A stretch of 64,000 nucleotides of DNA from Streptomyces graminofaciens (GCF_030294945.1 NZ_AP018448.1:7653501-7717500); one strand, 5' to 3'. Numbered from the stretch's first letter, positions 35,889-44,602 are shown. Notes: generated from the letters alone by a model not told the origin. Numbers and translations: made by a program.

Positions 35889-35930
35889 GCCCGAGCAGCT
35901 CAAGTGCTCCGGGGGGAGTGGAGGACCGTG

Positions 35931-37538
35931 ATGGACGCGGAGACCATGAAGGAACCGAGCGGGAGGGAAGCGGCCGACGAAGTCGGCGGGGCGCGTGATT
36001 CCGTGGCGGACGTACCGCAGTCGCCCGATCTCGATGAAGGTGCCCCGCAGCCGCGCAGTGTGCGGGTCGTGCTGCTGGCGCTCATGATCGCGATGTTGCT
36101 CGCGATGCTCGACAACATGATCGTGGGCACCGCCATGCCGACGATCGTGGGTGATCTGGGCGGGCTCGAACGCCTGTCGTGGGTCGTCACGGCCTATACG
36201 CTCGCGACCGCCGCCTCCACTCCCATCTGGGGCAAGCTCGGCGACCTCTACGGGCGCAAGGGCGTCTTCCTGACCTCGATCGTGCTCTTCCTGATCGGCT
36301 CGGCGCTCAGTGGTATGGCCAACGACATGGATCAGCTGATCGCGTTCCGGGCCGTGCAGGGGCTCGGCGCCGGCGGTCTGATGGTCGGCGTCATGGCGAT
36401 CATCGGTGACCTGATACCGCCGCGGGAGCGGGGCAAGTACCAGGGCATGATGGCCGGGGTCATGGCCCTCGCCATGATCGCCGGGCCGCTGGTGGGCGGG
36501 TCGATCACCGACCACTGGGGCTGGCGCTGGTCCTTCTACATCAACCTGCCGCTGGGCGTCGTCGCGCTGGCCGCCGTCAGCGCCGTACTGCATCTGCCGA
36601 AGCCCGACCGGTCGAAGGGGCGGGCGCGCATCGACTACGCGGGCGCCGCGCTGCTGACCGTGGGCATCACGGCGATCGTGCTCGTCACCACCTGGGGCGG
36701 GAGCGAGTACGCCTGGGGGTCGGCCGTGATCATGGAGCTGATCGCGATCGGGGTGGCCTCGCTGGTGGGCTTCCTGTTCGTGGAGAAGCGGGTGGCGGAG
36801 CCGATGATCCCGCTGCACATCTTCCGCAGCCGGAACTTCTCGCTGATGTCGGTGATCGGGTTCATCACCGGCTTCGTGATGTTCGGGGCGGTCCTCTTCC
36901 TGCCGCTGTACCAGCAGTCGGTGCAGGGCGCGTCCGCGACGAACTCGGGGTTGTTGCTGCTGCCGATGCTGGGGGCGATGCTCGCGGTGTCGATGGTGGC
37001 CGGACGGGTGACCACGGGGAGCGGTCGTTACAAGGTCTTCCCGGTCGTCGGCAGCGTGCTGATGATCGTGGGGCTGTTCCTGCTGGCGCAGATGGACACC
37101 GGTACGAGCCGGGTGACGTCCGGGGTCTACATGGCCGTGCTGGGTGCCGGTATGGGGTGTCTGATGCAGATCACCATGCTGGTCGCGCAGAACAGCGTCG
37201 AGATGAAGGACATGGGGGTCGCCTCATCGTCGACGACCCTGTTCCGGACGCTGGGGTCGTCGTTCGGGGTCGCGATCATGGGGGCGTTGTTCAACGACCG
37301 GGTGCAGGACGTCATGGCCGAGCGGGCTGGTGAGCTGGGCACGAAGATGACCTCGCAGTCGGCGCAGTTGGATGCGGCGAGCCTGGCGAAGTTGCCGGAG
37401 GCGGTGCGGGAGGCGTATCAGCATGCGGTGACCGCCGGTACGCACTCGGCGTTTCTGCTGGGGGCGGTGGTGGCTGTGGTCGCGTTGGTGGGGGCGGTGT
37501 TCGTCAAGGAAGTGCCGCTGAAGGGGGCCGGGGGCTGA
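35931..37538 (+). CDS. MFS drug exporter, DHA2 (14-TMS, EmrB/QacA) family
   Basis: A 535-residue transporter with 14 predicted membrane helices beginning at about residue 45 (VLLALMIAMLLAMLDNMIVGTAMP). LDNMIVGTAMPTIVGDL and GKLGDLYGRKGVFL are the family motifs D1 and A, and the FRAVQGLGAGGLMVGVMAIIGD stretch is motif B. It should export hydrophobic compounds using the proton gradient. GGAGG lies 6 nt before ATG 35931. It is controlled from the shared operator with tetR. Confidence 0.93.
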   Translation: MDAETMKEPSGREAADEVGGARDSVADVPQSPDLDEGAPQPRSVRVVLLALMIAMLLAMLDNMIVGTAMPTIVGDLGGLERLSWVVTAYTLATAASTPIWGKLGDLYGRKGVFLTSIVLFLIGSALSGMANDMDQLIAFRAVQGLGAGGLMVGVMAIIGDLIPPRERGKYQGMMAGVMALAMIAGPLVGGSITDHWGWRWSFYINLPLGVVALAAVSAVLHLPKPDRSKGRARIDYAGAALLTVGITAIVLVTTWGGSEYAWGSAVIMELIAIGVASLVGFLFVEKRVAEPMIPLHIFRSRNFSLMSVIGFITGFVMFGAVLFLPLYQQSVQGASATNSGLLLLPMLGAMLAVSMVAGRVTTGSGRYKVFPVVGSVLMIVGLFLLAQMDTGTSRVTSGVYMAVLGAGMGCLMQITMLVAQNSVEMKDMGVASSSTTLFRTLGSSFGVAIMGALFNDRVQDVMAERAGELGTKMTSQSAQLDAASLAKLPEAVREAYQHAVTAGTHSAFLLGAVVAVVALVGAVFVKEVPLKGAGG

Positions 37539-37541
37539 GTC

Positions 37542-37561
37542 CCGGGGGTTTGCGCCCCCGG
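37542..37561 (+). terminator. Hairpin after the MFS gene
   Basis: CCGGGGG / CCCCCGG with loop TTTGCG, right after the stop codon, followed by GCGCCCCCGG short repeats. Confidence 0.65.
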
Positions 37562-37619
37562 CGCCCCCGGCGCCCCCGGCTTCCCGGTGCTCCCCGGTAA
37601 TCCCCGGCTCCCCTGCGCC

Positions 37620-37990
37620 CTTCGCGCCTCGGGCGCGGGAGAGCTCGGGTGTCGTGGGGTGCGTCGGCGGGTGCGGGTGGGGTGTGGTTGCTCGCGCAGT
37701 TCCCCGCGCCCCTGAAAAGCCGGGGCTGCGCCCGTGCTTTTCAGCCCCCGCGAGGCCGTTGCTTTCAGCCCCCGCGAGGCCGTTGCTTTCGGCCCCCGCG
37801 AGGCCGTTGCTTTCAGGCCCGCGGGGGCCGTTGCTTGTAAGGGGCGCGGGGAACTGCGCGACCAGCCCCCACCGTCCCGCGCCCGACGAACTCACCCAGG
37901 CACCCACACCCACCCACTCACCCCGGGGGCCTGGGGGCGGAGCCGCCGGCTCGGGGAGGGGACGGGTAGCAGCGGCGGGGGCGGCGCGGG
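37620..37990. repeat. Composite family A/B inverted-repeat element, copy 1
   Basis: The inner palindrome has perfect 22-bp arms (37692-37713 and 37840-37861, containing GCAGTTCCCCGCGCCCCT and its complement). Flanks match those at 42.8-43.2 kb: GCGGGAGAGCTCGGG and GGGTGCGGGTGGGGTGTGG on the left, GCCTGGGGGCGGAGCC and GACGGGTAG on the right. The loop holds four 24-bp tandem units (37736-37832). It contains no credible gene and separates the MFS gene from cseC. Confidence 0.8.
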
Positions 37991-38005
37991 CGGACGCTCG
38001 GTCGG

Positions 38006-39523
38006 TCAGGTCCTGGGCTCGTCCGGGAGCTGCAGCATCGGGTAGCTCCCCGTGCTCGTGGGGGCGTGTTCCGGCAGCCACAACACCGCCACAGCCCCCT
38101 CCGCCGGGACCCCCTCCGCCGCACCCGGGGGCCGGACGTTACGGAAGGTCAGGCGCGCACCCAGCACCCGCGCCTGCCCGGCGGCGATGGTGAGACCGAG
38201 GCCGTGCCCCTGACCGGCACGGTCGGTGGAGCCGGTGCGGAACCGGCGCGGGCCGTCGGCCAACAGGTCCTCGGGAAAGCCGGGCCCGTGGTCACGGACC
38301 CGGATGACCCGGCCCTCGACGGACACCTCGATCGGCGGCCTGCCGTGCTTCGCCGCGTTCGCCAGCAGGTTCAACAGAACCCGCTCCAGGCGACGCGGGT
38401 CCGTCGTCACCTCCGACTCATGGATGACCCGTACGTCGATGCCCGCGTCCTTCGCCGCGACCCGCCGGGCCACGAAGTGGCCCAGCATGATGTCCTGCAG
38501 CTCCGCCCGCTCGGACGCACCGTCGAGCCGGGCCACCTCCAGCACGTCCTCGACGAGCGTGCGCATCGCCTGGGCGCGGTCGCGGACCAGTTCGGAGGGG
38601 CGGCCGGGCGGGAGCAGTTCCGCCGCGGTCAGCAGGCCGGTCACCGGCGTACGCAGCTCGTGCGCGATGTCCGCCGTCACCCGGCGCTCCGCCTCGATGC
38701 GCTGCCGCAGCGTGTCGGCCATGGCGTCCACGGCCCGCGCCAGCTCGGCCGTCTCGTCGCGCACGACCCCGCCGATCGCGTCCTGCACCCGTACGTCCGT
38801 CTCGCCCTTGGCGACCTGGTGCGCCGCGGCCGCCGCCTTGCGCAGCCGGCGGGACATCTGGCCGCCGATCAGCACACCGAGGGCCGAGCCGCCGAAGACC
38901 ACCGAGATCGAGCCGATGAGCAGAGCCTGGTCGAGGTCCTTCATCACCTTGGAGCTGTGATCCGTGAACCCGGTGTGCAGGGACAGCACACGGCCGTCCT
39001 TCAGCGGGACCGCCGCCCAGATGTCGGCCACACCGCCCGTCCCCTGCCCCACATAGGTGGCCCGGCGGCCCTCCTTGACCTTGCTCAGCAGATCCCCGGG
39101 GATGCCCGGGTCGTCGAGCTCCACCCCGAACGCGCCCGACTTCAACGGCCGGCCCGACTCGTACATGCGCTGGGCGACCTGGATGCGCTCGTCGGCCAGG
39201 TCGCGCGAGTTGTCGAGCATCGACACCCGGGCCGCGTTGTGCACGACCAGGCTCAGCGCGATCGCCACCAGCGCCCCGACCAGCGCGATCGCCGCGCTCA
39301 ACTGCCAGCGCAGGCCGGTGCGGATGCCCGCGCCCGAGCCGCCGTCGATACCGCTGCCCAGGCCGCCGGAGACGCCGGTGGTCGGGCCGCCGCCCATGCC
39401 GGTGCTGCCCGGTCCGCCGCCGATGCCGCGGGTGCCAAGTCCGCCGCCGACGCCGTGGGTGCCAGGTCCGCCGTCGACACCCGGGGTGTCGCGCCGTATC
39501 CCTCTTGTCCGTTGCCCCCGCAT
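38006..39523 (-). CDS. cseC: Sensor histidine kinase CseC
   Basis: A 505-residue membrane kinase of the SigE cell-envelope stress system. After a Gly-rich repeat (about 14-66) comes TM1 (LSAAIALVGALVAIALSLVV), a sensory loop, TM2 (LLIGSISVVFGGSALGVLIG) and HAMP. HisKA has its phospho-acceptor in DIAHELRTPVTG, and the HATPase carries NLLANAAKHG, DHGPGFP and GHGLGL. In S. coelicolor CseC responds to cell-wall damage and phosphorylates CseB. It is last in the operon sigE-cseA-cseB-cseC, 11 bp after cseB. The Gly-rich insert at the N-terminus looks like a repeat expansion. Confidence 0.93.
   Translation of the reverse strand: MRGQRTRGIRRDTPGVDGGPGTHGVGGGLGTRGIGGGPGSTGMGGGPTTGVSGGLGSGIDGGSGAGIRTGLRWQLSAAIALVGALVAIALSLVVHNAARVSMLDNSRDLADERIQVAQRMYESGRPLKSGAFGVELDDPGIPGDLLSKVKEGRRATYVGQGTGGVADIWAAVPLKDGRVLSLHTGFTDHSSKVMKDLDQALLIGSISVVFGGSALGVLIGGQMSRRLRKAAAAAHQVAKGETDVRVQDAIGGVVRDETAELARAVDAMADTLRQRIEAERRVTADIAHELRTPVTGLLTAAELLPPGRPSELVRDRAQAMRTLVEDVLEVARLDGASERAELQDIMLGHFVARRVAAKDAGIDVRVIHESEVTTDPRRLERVLLNLLANAAKHGRPPIEVSVEGRVIRVRDHGPGFPEDLLADGPRRFRTGSTDRAGQGHGLGLTIAAGQARVLGARLTFRNVRPPGAAEGVPAEGAVAVLWLPEHAPTSTGSYPMLQLPDEPRT
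39340..39486 (-). repeat. Coding tandem repeat in the CseC N-terminus
   Basis: Five to six 24-27-bp units, each encoding GGPGTHGVG-like nonapeptides, placed just after the first dozen codons of cseC and before its first membrane helix. Confidence 0.8.
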
Positions 39524-39534
39524 GCCCGCCCCGC

Positions 39535-40242
39535 TCAGGCCTTCAACTTGTAGCCGAAGCCGCGGACCGTCTCGATCCGGTCCTGGCCGATCTTCGTCCG
39601 CAGCCGCTGCACATGGACGTCGACGACCCGGGTGTCACCACCCCAGCCGTAGTCCCACACACGTTCGAGCAGCTTGTCGCGGGAGAGGACCGTGCCGGGC
39701 GCCGACGAGAACTCGAGCAGCAGCCGCATCTCGGTCGGCGTCAGCGCCACCGGCACCCCGGACCGCCGCACCTCCATGCCCTCGGTGTCGATCTCCAGTT
39801 CGCCGAACGTGAGTACGCCACCGGCCGTCTCGGACGCCGGGTCCTCGCCCCTCGCACCGCCGCCGCTCGCATGGCCGAAGCGACGCAGCACCGCGCGGAT
39901 CCGGGCGACCAGGACGGCGCCGTCGAACGGCTTGGTCACGTAGTCGTCGGCGCCCGCCTCCAGGCCCAGCACCACGTCGATGGAGTCGGCCCGCGCCGAG
40001 AGCATGATCACCGGGACGGTCGACTCGTCGCGGATACGACGGCACAGCGAGACCCCGTCGAGTCCCGGCACCATGACGTCGAGCAGCGCGATGTCGGGGC
40101 GGTTGCTGCGGAACGCCTCAAGGCCCGACAACCCGTCGGGCATGGCCGTGACCGCGAAGCCGTCCCGCTCCAGCGCGAGCTGGGTGGCCTCGCGGATGAC
40201 GTCGTCGTCCTCTACGAACAGGACGTGGGTCTGCTCTGCCAT
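39535..40242 (-). CDS. cseB: OmpR-type response regulator CseB
   Basis: A 235-residue regulator: receiver with Asp11-13 acidic cluster, phospho-acceptor Asp55 (LLDVMVPG) and Lys104 (DDYVTKPF), then an OmpR winged helix (VALTPTEMRLLLEFSSAPGTVLSRDKLLERVWDYGWGGDTRVVDVHVQRLRTKIG). In S. coelicolor phospho-CseB activates the sigE promoter. ATG 40242 gives the standard receiver start; the open frame runs further upstream through a pyrimidine-rich spacer and is not used. Confidence 0.94.
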   Translation of the reverse strand: MAEQTHVLFVEDDDVIREATQLALERDGFAVTAMPDGLSGLEAFRSNRPDIALLDVMVPGLDGVSLCRRIRDESTVPVIMLSARADSIDVVLGLEAGADDYVTKPFDGAVLVARIRAVLRRFGHASGGGARGEDPASETAGGVLTFGELEIDTEGMEVRRSGVPVALTPTEMRLLLEFSSAPGTVLSRDKLLERVWDYGWGGDTRVVDVHVQRLRTKIGQDRIETVRGFGYKLKA

Positions 40243-40268
40243 CCGGTGTTCTCGTTCGCTCTCAGATC

Positions 40269-40322
40269 GGGGACAGGGGGAAAGGGAGAGAAAGTGAAGA
40301 AGAGAAGAGAGGGGGGAAGGGG
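40269..40322 (+). other. 54-nt homopurine tract between cseA and cseB
   Basis: 52 of 54 bases are purines on the + strand (interruptions at 40274 and 40295), so the operon mRNA carries a C/U-rich tract in the 91-nt gap between cseA and cseB. No gene or hairpin explains it. Confidence 0.8.
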
Positions 40323-40333
40323 TGCGGGCCGGG

Positions 40334-41023
40334 TCACTTCGGATCGCGTGACGGCGTCGGCACCGGCGCCGACGAGGCACCCACCGCCGTGCCGTACTCC
40401 GTGCGCGTACTCGATCGTTCCGTGAAGTGGCCCTTGAGCCAGCGGTAGGTGATCACTTCCTCGCCGGACGGGAACGAGACCGGGTCGCCCTTCTCGTACA
40501 GCTGCTGGGTGACCAGCAGCTCGCCCCGGTCGATCTCCGCGTAGACCGGCGGCTGCTCGGCGAGGAACACCGAGCGGTACTCCCCGTTCTCCTCGCGGAA
40601 CACGTACGCGCCCACACCGACCGCGTCTCCGCAGGTCATCACGTTGATCACGATGTCGTCGGACTTGCCGCCGGTCAGATCGCCGAACGACACCGTGACC
40701 GGGTACTCGTCGCCCACGCACGGCTTGAGATCGCCCTTCACGGCCTTGCTGACGTCAGGGTCCGCCCGGACCATTCGCACCACCTCGGACACGCTCTTGG
40801 GGTCCTTCCGGTCCGAAGCGGAGGCGGAGAGCGTCGGCGTGGCCGCGCCCTTCGCCAGGGGATCGTTGTCCGCCGGGCCCTCGTCACGGGCACCGGTGCC
40901 GCCCGTGGCGCAGGCGGAGACGAAAAGCCCGAGGGCGGCGAGCACGGCCGACGCCGTGATCACCGCCTTCGTGGCATGCCTGGCCCGTGGATCCGGGCCG
41001 GCCCCTGTGCTCAGGCCGCGCAA
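40334..41023 (-). CDS. cseA: Lipoprotein CseA, modulator of the SigE system
   Basis: A 229-residue protein with an N-terminal signal (AVITASAVLAALGLFVSAC) ending in a lipobox, so the mature protein is lipid-anchored outside the membrane. In S. coelicolor CseA dampens the SigE response. The mature part has paired cysteines (KPCVGDEYP and NVMTCGD). The start appears to be TTG at 41023, overlapping the end of sigE by 13 bases, with GGGAG just upstream; such overlap implies coupling. It lies between sigE and cseB as in S. coelicolor. Confidence 0.9.
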   Translation of the reverse strand: MRGLSTGAGPDPRARHATKAVITASAVLAALGLFVSACATGGTGARDEGPADNDPLAKGAATPTLSASASDRKDPKSVSEVVRMVRADPDVSKAVKGDLKPCVGDEYPVTVSFGDLTGGKSDDIVINVMTCGDAVGVGAYVFREENGEYRSVFLAEQPPVYAEIDRGELLVTQQLYEKGDPVSFPSGEEVITYRWLKGHFTERSSTRTEYGTAVGASSAPVPTPSRDPK

Positions 41024-41550
41024 CGCTCCCGCTCCTCACGTTCGAACGCGCGGGCATCGAGGTCGCGGGCCTCCAGCTCCTCGCGGAGCCGGGCCAGCGC
41101 CCGGTGCAGCGTGCTCTTGACCGTTCCGGCCGACATGCCGAGGGCGGCGGCCGTCTCCTCCGTGGACATCTGCTCCCAGTGTCGCAGCACCACGACACTG
41201 CGCTGCTTCGGAGCGAGCACCTTCATGATGTCCATCAGCAGGGCGCGGTCCGCGTGCTGCTCGGTGGAGTCGTCGATGCACGCGTCCGGCAGCTGCTCGG
41301 TGGGCACCTCCTCCAGCTTCCGGGCCCGCCACCACTCCGTCCGCGTGTTGATCATGACCCGGCGCAGATACGCGTCCGCCAGCCGCTTGTCGGCTATGCC
41401 ATCCCAGCGGCCGTACGTCCGTGCCAGGGCCGTCTGCAGCAGGTCCTGCGCGTCGACCGGGTCCGGCACCAGCCGACGGGCGCTGCGCAGCAGCGCGTCC
41501 TGACGGGTACGGACGTACTCCTCGAATTCGAGCACCTCGCCCTGAGCCAT
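41011..41550 (-). CDS. sigE: ECF sigma factor SigE
   Basis: A 179-residue ECF sigma factor of the SigE (SAV/SCO type) group. Region 2 is FEEYVRTRQDALLRSARRLVPDPVDAQDLLQTALARTYGRW, and region 4 is LAPKQRSVVVLRHWEQMSTEETAAALGMSAGTVKSTLHRALARL. It directs cell-envelope stress genes and needs no anti-sigma factor, being controlled at transcription by CseB/CseC. ATG 41550 has GGAGG 9 nt upstream; a TTG two codons earlier is less well spaced. First gene of sigE-cseABC. Confidence 0.95.
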   Translation of the reverse strand: MAQGEVLEFEEYVRTRQDALLRSARRLVPDPVDAQDLLQTALARTYGRWDGIADKRLADAYLRRVMINTRTEWWRARKLEEVPTEQLPDACIDDSTEQHADRALLMDIMKVLAPKQRSVVVLRHWEQMSTEETAAALGMSAGTVKSTLHRALARLREELEARDLDARAFEREERERCAA

Positions 41551-41847
41551 GATCAACCGCCTCCGATCCCCGTTGCCGACGCGTGTGCGCGGTCGCGCGC
41601 TGCCGGTGTGGGAATGAAGCTACGGAGGGGTTGTCACGGCGATGTCCGAGGCAGCCTGCGGAGAACGCTCGGCTGTCCGTCGGTTGTGTAACAGAAACCG
41701 GAACGGGGTAGTGCGGGGAGGGGTTTGGGGCGGGTGTGGGGAGATTTGCCCGGCGGGAATGCCGTCGGCTTGTGTATCGGCCTCTGTGTCGGCGCCCGTA
41801 TCGGTCTGTGTGACGGCGATGGGTGGGCTGTGTCGGGGGAGGTGCCG
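41551..41847 (-). other. sigE upstream region
   Basis: About 300 bp between mutY and sigE. A TAGCTT hexamer on the minus strand (41617-41622) could be the -10 of sigE, giving a leader of about 60 nt. The CseB site cannot be picked out by eye. No gene is seen. Confidence 0.4.
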
Positions 41848-42777
41848 TCAGGTGAGGGGGAGGCGGTAGAGGCCGTTCGGGAGGGGTTCGACGAGGCCGT
41901 CGGCGACCAGGCCGTCGAGGGCGCGGGCACGCTGCACCGGCTCGTCCCAGACCCGGTCGAGGACGGACTGCGGTACGGGCGCCACGGACTCCCGCAGTAC
42001 GGCGAGCAGCTTGCCGCGCACCTGGCGGTCGGTGCCGGCGTACGTCTGGCCGCGCCGGGCCGGGCCGTCGTGCGGGGGCTTCCCGGCGAGCCGCCAGGCG
42101 CACTGCGTGGCGATCGGGCAACGGTGACAGGTCTCGTTCTTCGCGGTGCAGACCAGCGCGCCGAGTTCCATGGACGCGGCGGCCCAGCGGGAGGCGGTGC
42201 GCTCGTCGTCGGGGAGCAGGGCGCGGGCCAGTTTGCGCTCGGCGGCGGTCGTGGCGTTCGGCGGGAACTGGGTGCCGGTGACCGCGCGGGCCAGGACACG
42301 GCGGACGTTGGTGTCGAGCACGGCGTGGCGTTGGCCGTACGCGAACGACGCCACGGCCGCGGCGGTGTACTCGCCGATACCGGGCAGCGCGAGGAGCTGG
42401 GCGTGGTCCTCGGGTACGTCGCCGCCGTGCCGTTCCGTTATGGCGACCGCGGCGCCGTGCAGGCGCAGGGCGCGGCGGGGGTAGCCGAGGCGGCCCCAGG
42501 CGCGGACGGCTTCGCCCGGGGGTTCCTGGGCGAGGTCGGCCGGGCGGGGCCAGCGCCTCAACCACTGTTCGTAGACGGGGAGTACGCGGTTCACCGGGGT
42601 CTGCTGGAGCATGAACTCGCTGACCATCACGCCCCACGGGCCGGCCTCCGGCCTGCGCCAGGGGAGGTCGCGGGCGTGGCTGTCGAACCAGGCGATGACT
42701 GGGGGGTGGAGGGTGGTGCCGCTGTCGCTGTCGCCGGGGGAGTACGGGGAGGGGGTGGTGTTCGTGGGTGCAGTCAT
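41848..42777 (-). CDS. mutY: A/G-specific adenine DNA glycosylase MutY
   Basis: A 309-residue HhH-GPD glycosylase removing adenine opposite 8-oxoguanine. The helix-hairpin-helix is LLALPGIGEYTAAAV with the catalytic aspartate following in AVLDTNVRR. The [4Fe-4S] cluster ligands are in the spacing C-x6-C-x2-C-x5-C (CTAKNETCHRCPIATQC). The C-terminal MutT-like half of E. coli MutY is largely missing; only about 80 residues follow the cluster, usual for actinobacterial forms. It lies upstream of sigE on the same strand. Confidence 0.94.
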   Translation of the reverse strand: MTAPTNTTPSPYSPGDSDSGTTLHPPVIAWFDSHARDLPWRRPEAGPWGVMVSEFMLQQTPVNRVLPVYEQWLRRWPRPADLAQEPPGEAVRAWGRLGYPRRALRLHGAAVAITERHGGDVPEDHAQLLALPGIGEYTAAAVASFAYGQRHAVLDTNVRRVLARAVTGTQFPPNATTAAERKLARALLPDDERTASRWAAASMELGALVCTAKNETCHRCPIATQCAWRLAGKPPHDGPARRGQTYAGTDRQVRGKLLAVLRESVAPVPQSVLDRVWDEPVQRARALDGLVADGLVEPLPNGLYRLPLT

Positions 42778-42816
42778 GGCGGTGTCGATCCTGCCACGTG
42801 CGGGGCGGAATTTCCC

Positions 42817-43209
42817 TCGCCCCCGCCGCCCCTACCCGTCCCATCCTCCAGGGGCGCTGCCCCTTCGACCCCGATTGCGCGGGAGAGCTCGGGGGGTGCG
42901 GTTGGTCTGGCGGGTGCGGGTGGGGTGTGGTTGCTCGCGCAGTTCCCCGCGCCCCTGAAAACCCGGGGCTGCGCCCCGCGCTTTTCGGGCCCGCGGGACC
43001 GTTGTCTTTGGTCTTTAGGGGCGCGGGGAACTGCGCGACCAGCCCCCCACCGGCCCGCAGCCGACGAACCCGCCCAGCCACCCCAAACAACCCACCCACT
43101 CACCCACCCGCCCACCCACTCATCCACCCACTCACTCACCCACCTGCCCGGGGGTCTGGGGGCGGAGCCTCCAGTCTGGGGATGGGATGGGTAGGGGCGG
43201 CGGGGGCGA
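42817..43209. repeat. Composite family A/B inverted-repeat element, copy 2
   Basis: Terminal inverted repeats of 29 bp with one mismatch (42817-42845 and 43181-43209; both contain GCCGCCCCTACCC or its complement). Inside is a perfect 22-bp palindrome pair containing GCAGTTCCCCGCGCCCCT, with arms starting at about 42935 and 43017. The spacer between right inner and outer arms is rich in CCCACTCACC repeats. No gene is present. Confidence 0.85.
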
Positions 43210-43223
43210 AAAAAACACCCTCG

Positions 43224-44270
43224 TCAGACGGCCGGCCGCCAGCCCAGCTGGGGGCCCAGGTTCGTGGCGATGTCCGTCAGGATCTGGACATAGTCCGCGT
43301 GATCGAAGGTGAACGGCAACGCGAACGCGACCTCGTCGATCTCGCGGAACGCGACATGCTCGTGGAGCCGCTCGGCGATCTCGGCGGACGTACCGACCAG
43401 ATCGGGCGCGAAGAGCAACCGCGCGGGCCCCTGCGGCGCGACGGTCCGAGGCAGCCGCTTCGCCACATACGCCTCGTACTTCGCCCGCTGCTCCGACGTC
43501 GCCCCGTCCGTGGGGATGACGACCAGCCCCTGGGAGACCCGTGCCTCACCCCCATCGGCGTGCGCGGCACGAAACGCGCGGACATGAGAGAGCTGGACCT
43601 CGGCGAAGTCCACGACCGCCTCTTCCCCTCCCCCCTCCTCGTTCCCCTCCGCCTTGACGACGCTGCTCGTCAGGAAGTTCATCCCGTTCTCCCCGGCCCA
43701 CCGGGCCGAGCGGAGACTGCCGCCGCCGTACCACATCCGCTTCCCCAGCCCCGGCGAGTGCGGCTGGACACGGTCGGAGAAGACCTCGAAGCCCTCCATG
43801 CCGCTGAAGTCGCTGGCCCGCTCTCCGCGTACGAAGTCGAGGAGACGCCGGACGCGTTCGAAGCTGAAGTCCTCGGTCTCGGCGGTGTCGGGGTAGAGGG
43901 CCTGCTTGACCCGGTCGTAATGCATCGGCGGCCCGACGCTGACCCCCGGATTGACGCGTCCGCCGGACAGCAGATCGACCGTGGCCAGATCCTCGGCGAG
44001 GCGGAGCGGGTTCTCCCAGCCCAAGGGGATGACGGCCGTGCCGAGTTCGATCCGGCTCGTGCGCTGCGAGGCCGCCGCCAGGACGGCCACCGGGGAGGAG
44101 ATGCCGTACTGCAGATGACGGTGACGCAGCCACGCGCTGTCGAAGCCGAGCTGTTCGCCCAGCTCGATGATCTCCAGGGTCGACTCATGGCCCCGGCGCG
44201 GATCGGCCTCGTCGAACAGTCCGATAGTCAGAAAGCCCAGCTTTCGCAGCGGCTTCGAGGTCGTCGACAC
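43224..44270 (-). CDS. Luciferase-like FMN-dependent monooxygenase
   Basis: A 348-residue TIM-barrel flavin monooxygenase of the LLM class. GLFDEADPRRGHESTLEIIELGEQLGFDSAWLRHRH is the N-terminal signature, and LGTAVIPLGWENPLRLAEDLATVDLLSGGRVNPGVSVG is the flavin/phosphate region. These enzymes oxidise small molecules with FMNH2 from a separate reductase, and the substrate is unknown here. GGGAGG lies about 6 nt before the GTG at 44270. A family B repeat ends 15 bp downstream of its stop. Confidence 0.88.
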   Translation of the reverse strand: MSTTSKPLRKLGFLTIGLFDEADPRRGHESTLEIIELGEQLGFDSAWLRHRHLQYGISSPVAVLAAASQRTSRIELGTAVIPLGWENPLRLAEDLATVDLLSGGRVNPGVSVGPPMHYDRVKQALYPDTAETEDFSFERVRRLLDFVRGERASDFSGMEGFEVFSDRVQPHSPGLGKRMWYGGGSLRSARWAGENGMNFLTSSVVKAEGNEEGGGEEAVVDFAEVQLSHVRAFRAAHADGGEARVSQGLVVIPTDGATSEQRAKYEAYVAKRLPRTVAPQGPARLLFAPDLVGTSAEIAERLHEHVAFREIDEVAFALPFTFDHADYVQILTDIATNLGPQLGWRPAV

Positions 44271-44602
44271 CGGTTCCTCCCTCGTGCATCGACCAGCGTC
44301 CGAGGCGGCGACGGCCGTACGCCGTTGCCGCCGAGGTCGACAATTGTGTCAGGTGGGGCGGGGAGAGACCGTGGAGGGCGGCTCGTCGCGAACTTGGGTG
44401 CGGCCGAAGGGAGTTCACGTCCTACGCGGGGCCTGCCCGGTCACGGACCGTGTACGGCGGGGCCCTTCGGTCACGCAGTGCGATCTTGTGATGATCGGAT
44501 CAGTCGTCGAGGGATACCACCGTGATGATGATCCGGAAAAGTTGGGATCTCGGGCGGCGGGTGGGGCAAGCGAAGTGCCGGATCTCTCGTACAGTTTGCG
44601 CC
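44271..44602. other. Divergent spacer, 332 bp
   Basis: It holds the putative -10 at 44590 for the right-hand gene and a GACAATTGTGTC near-palindrome at 44339-44350 that may belong to the left-hand promoter. No small gene was supported. Confidence 0.4.
44590..44595 (+). promoter_or_regulatory. Putative -10, leaderless gene at 44603
   Basis: TACAGT 7 nt before the GTG; no Shine-Dalgarno. Confidence 0.45.

Noticed and set aside
37736..37832. CRISPR-like short repeats
   Set aside because: Units are contiguous with no spacers and lie inside the loop of an intergenic palindrome; no cas genes nearby.
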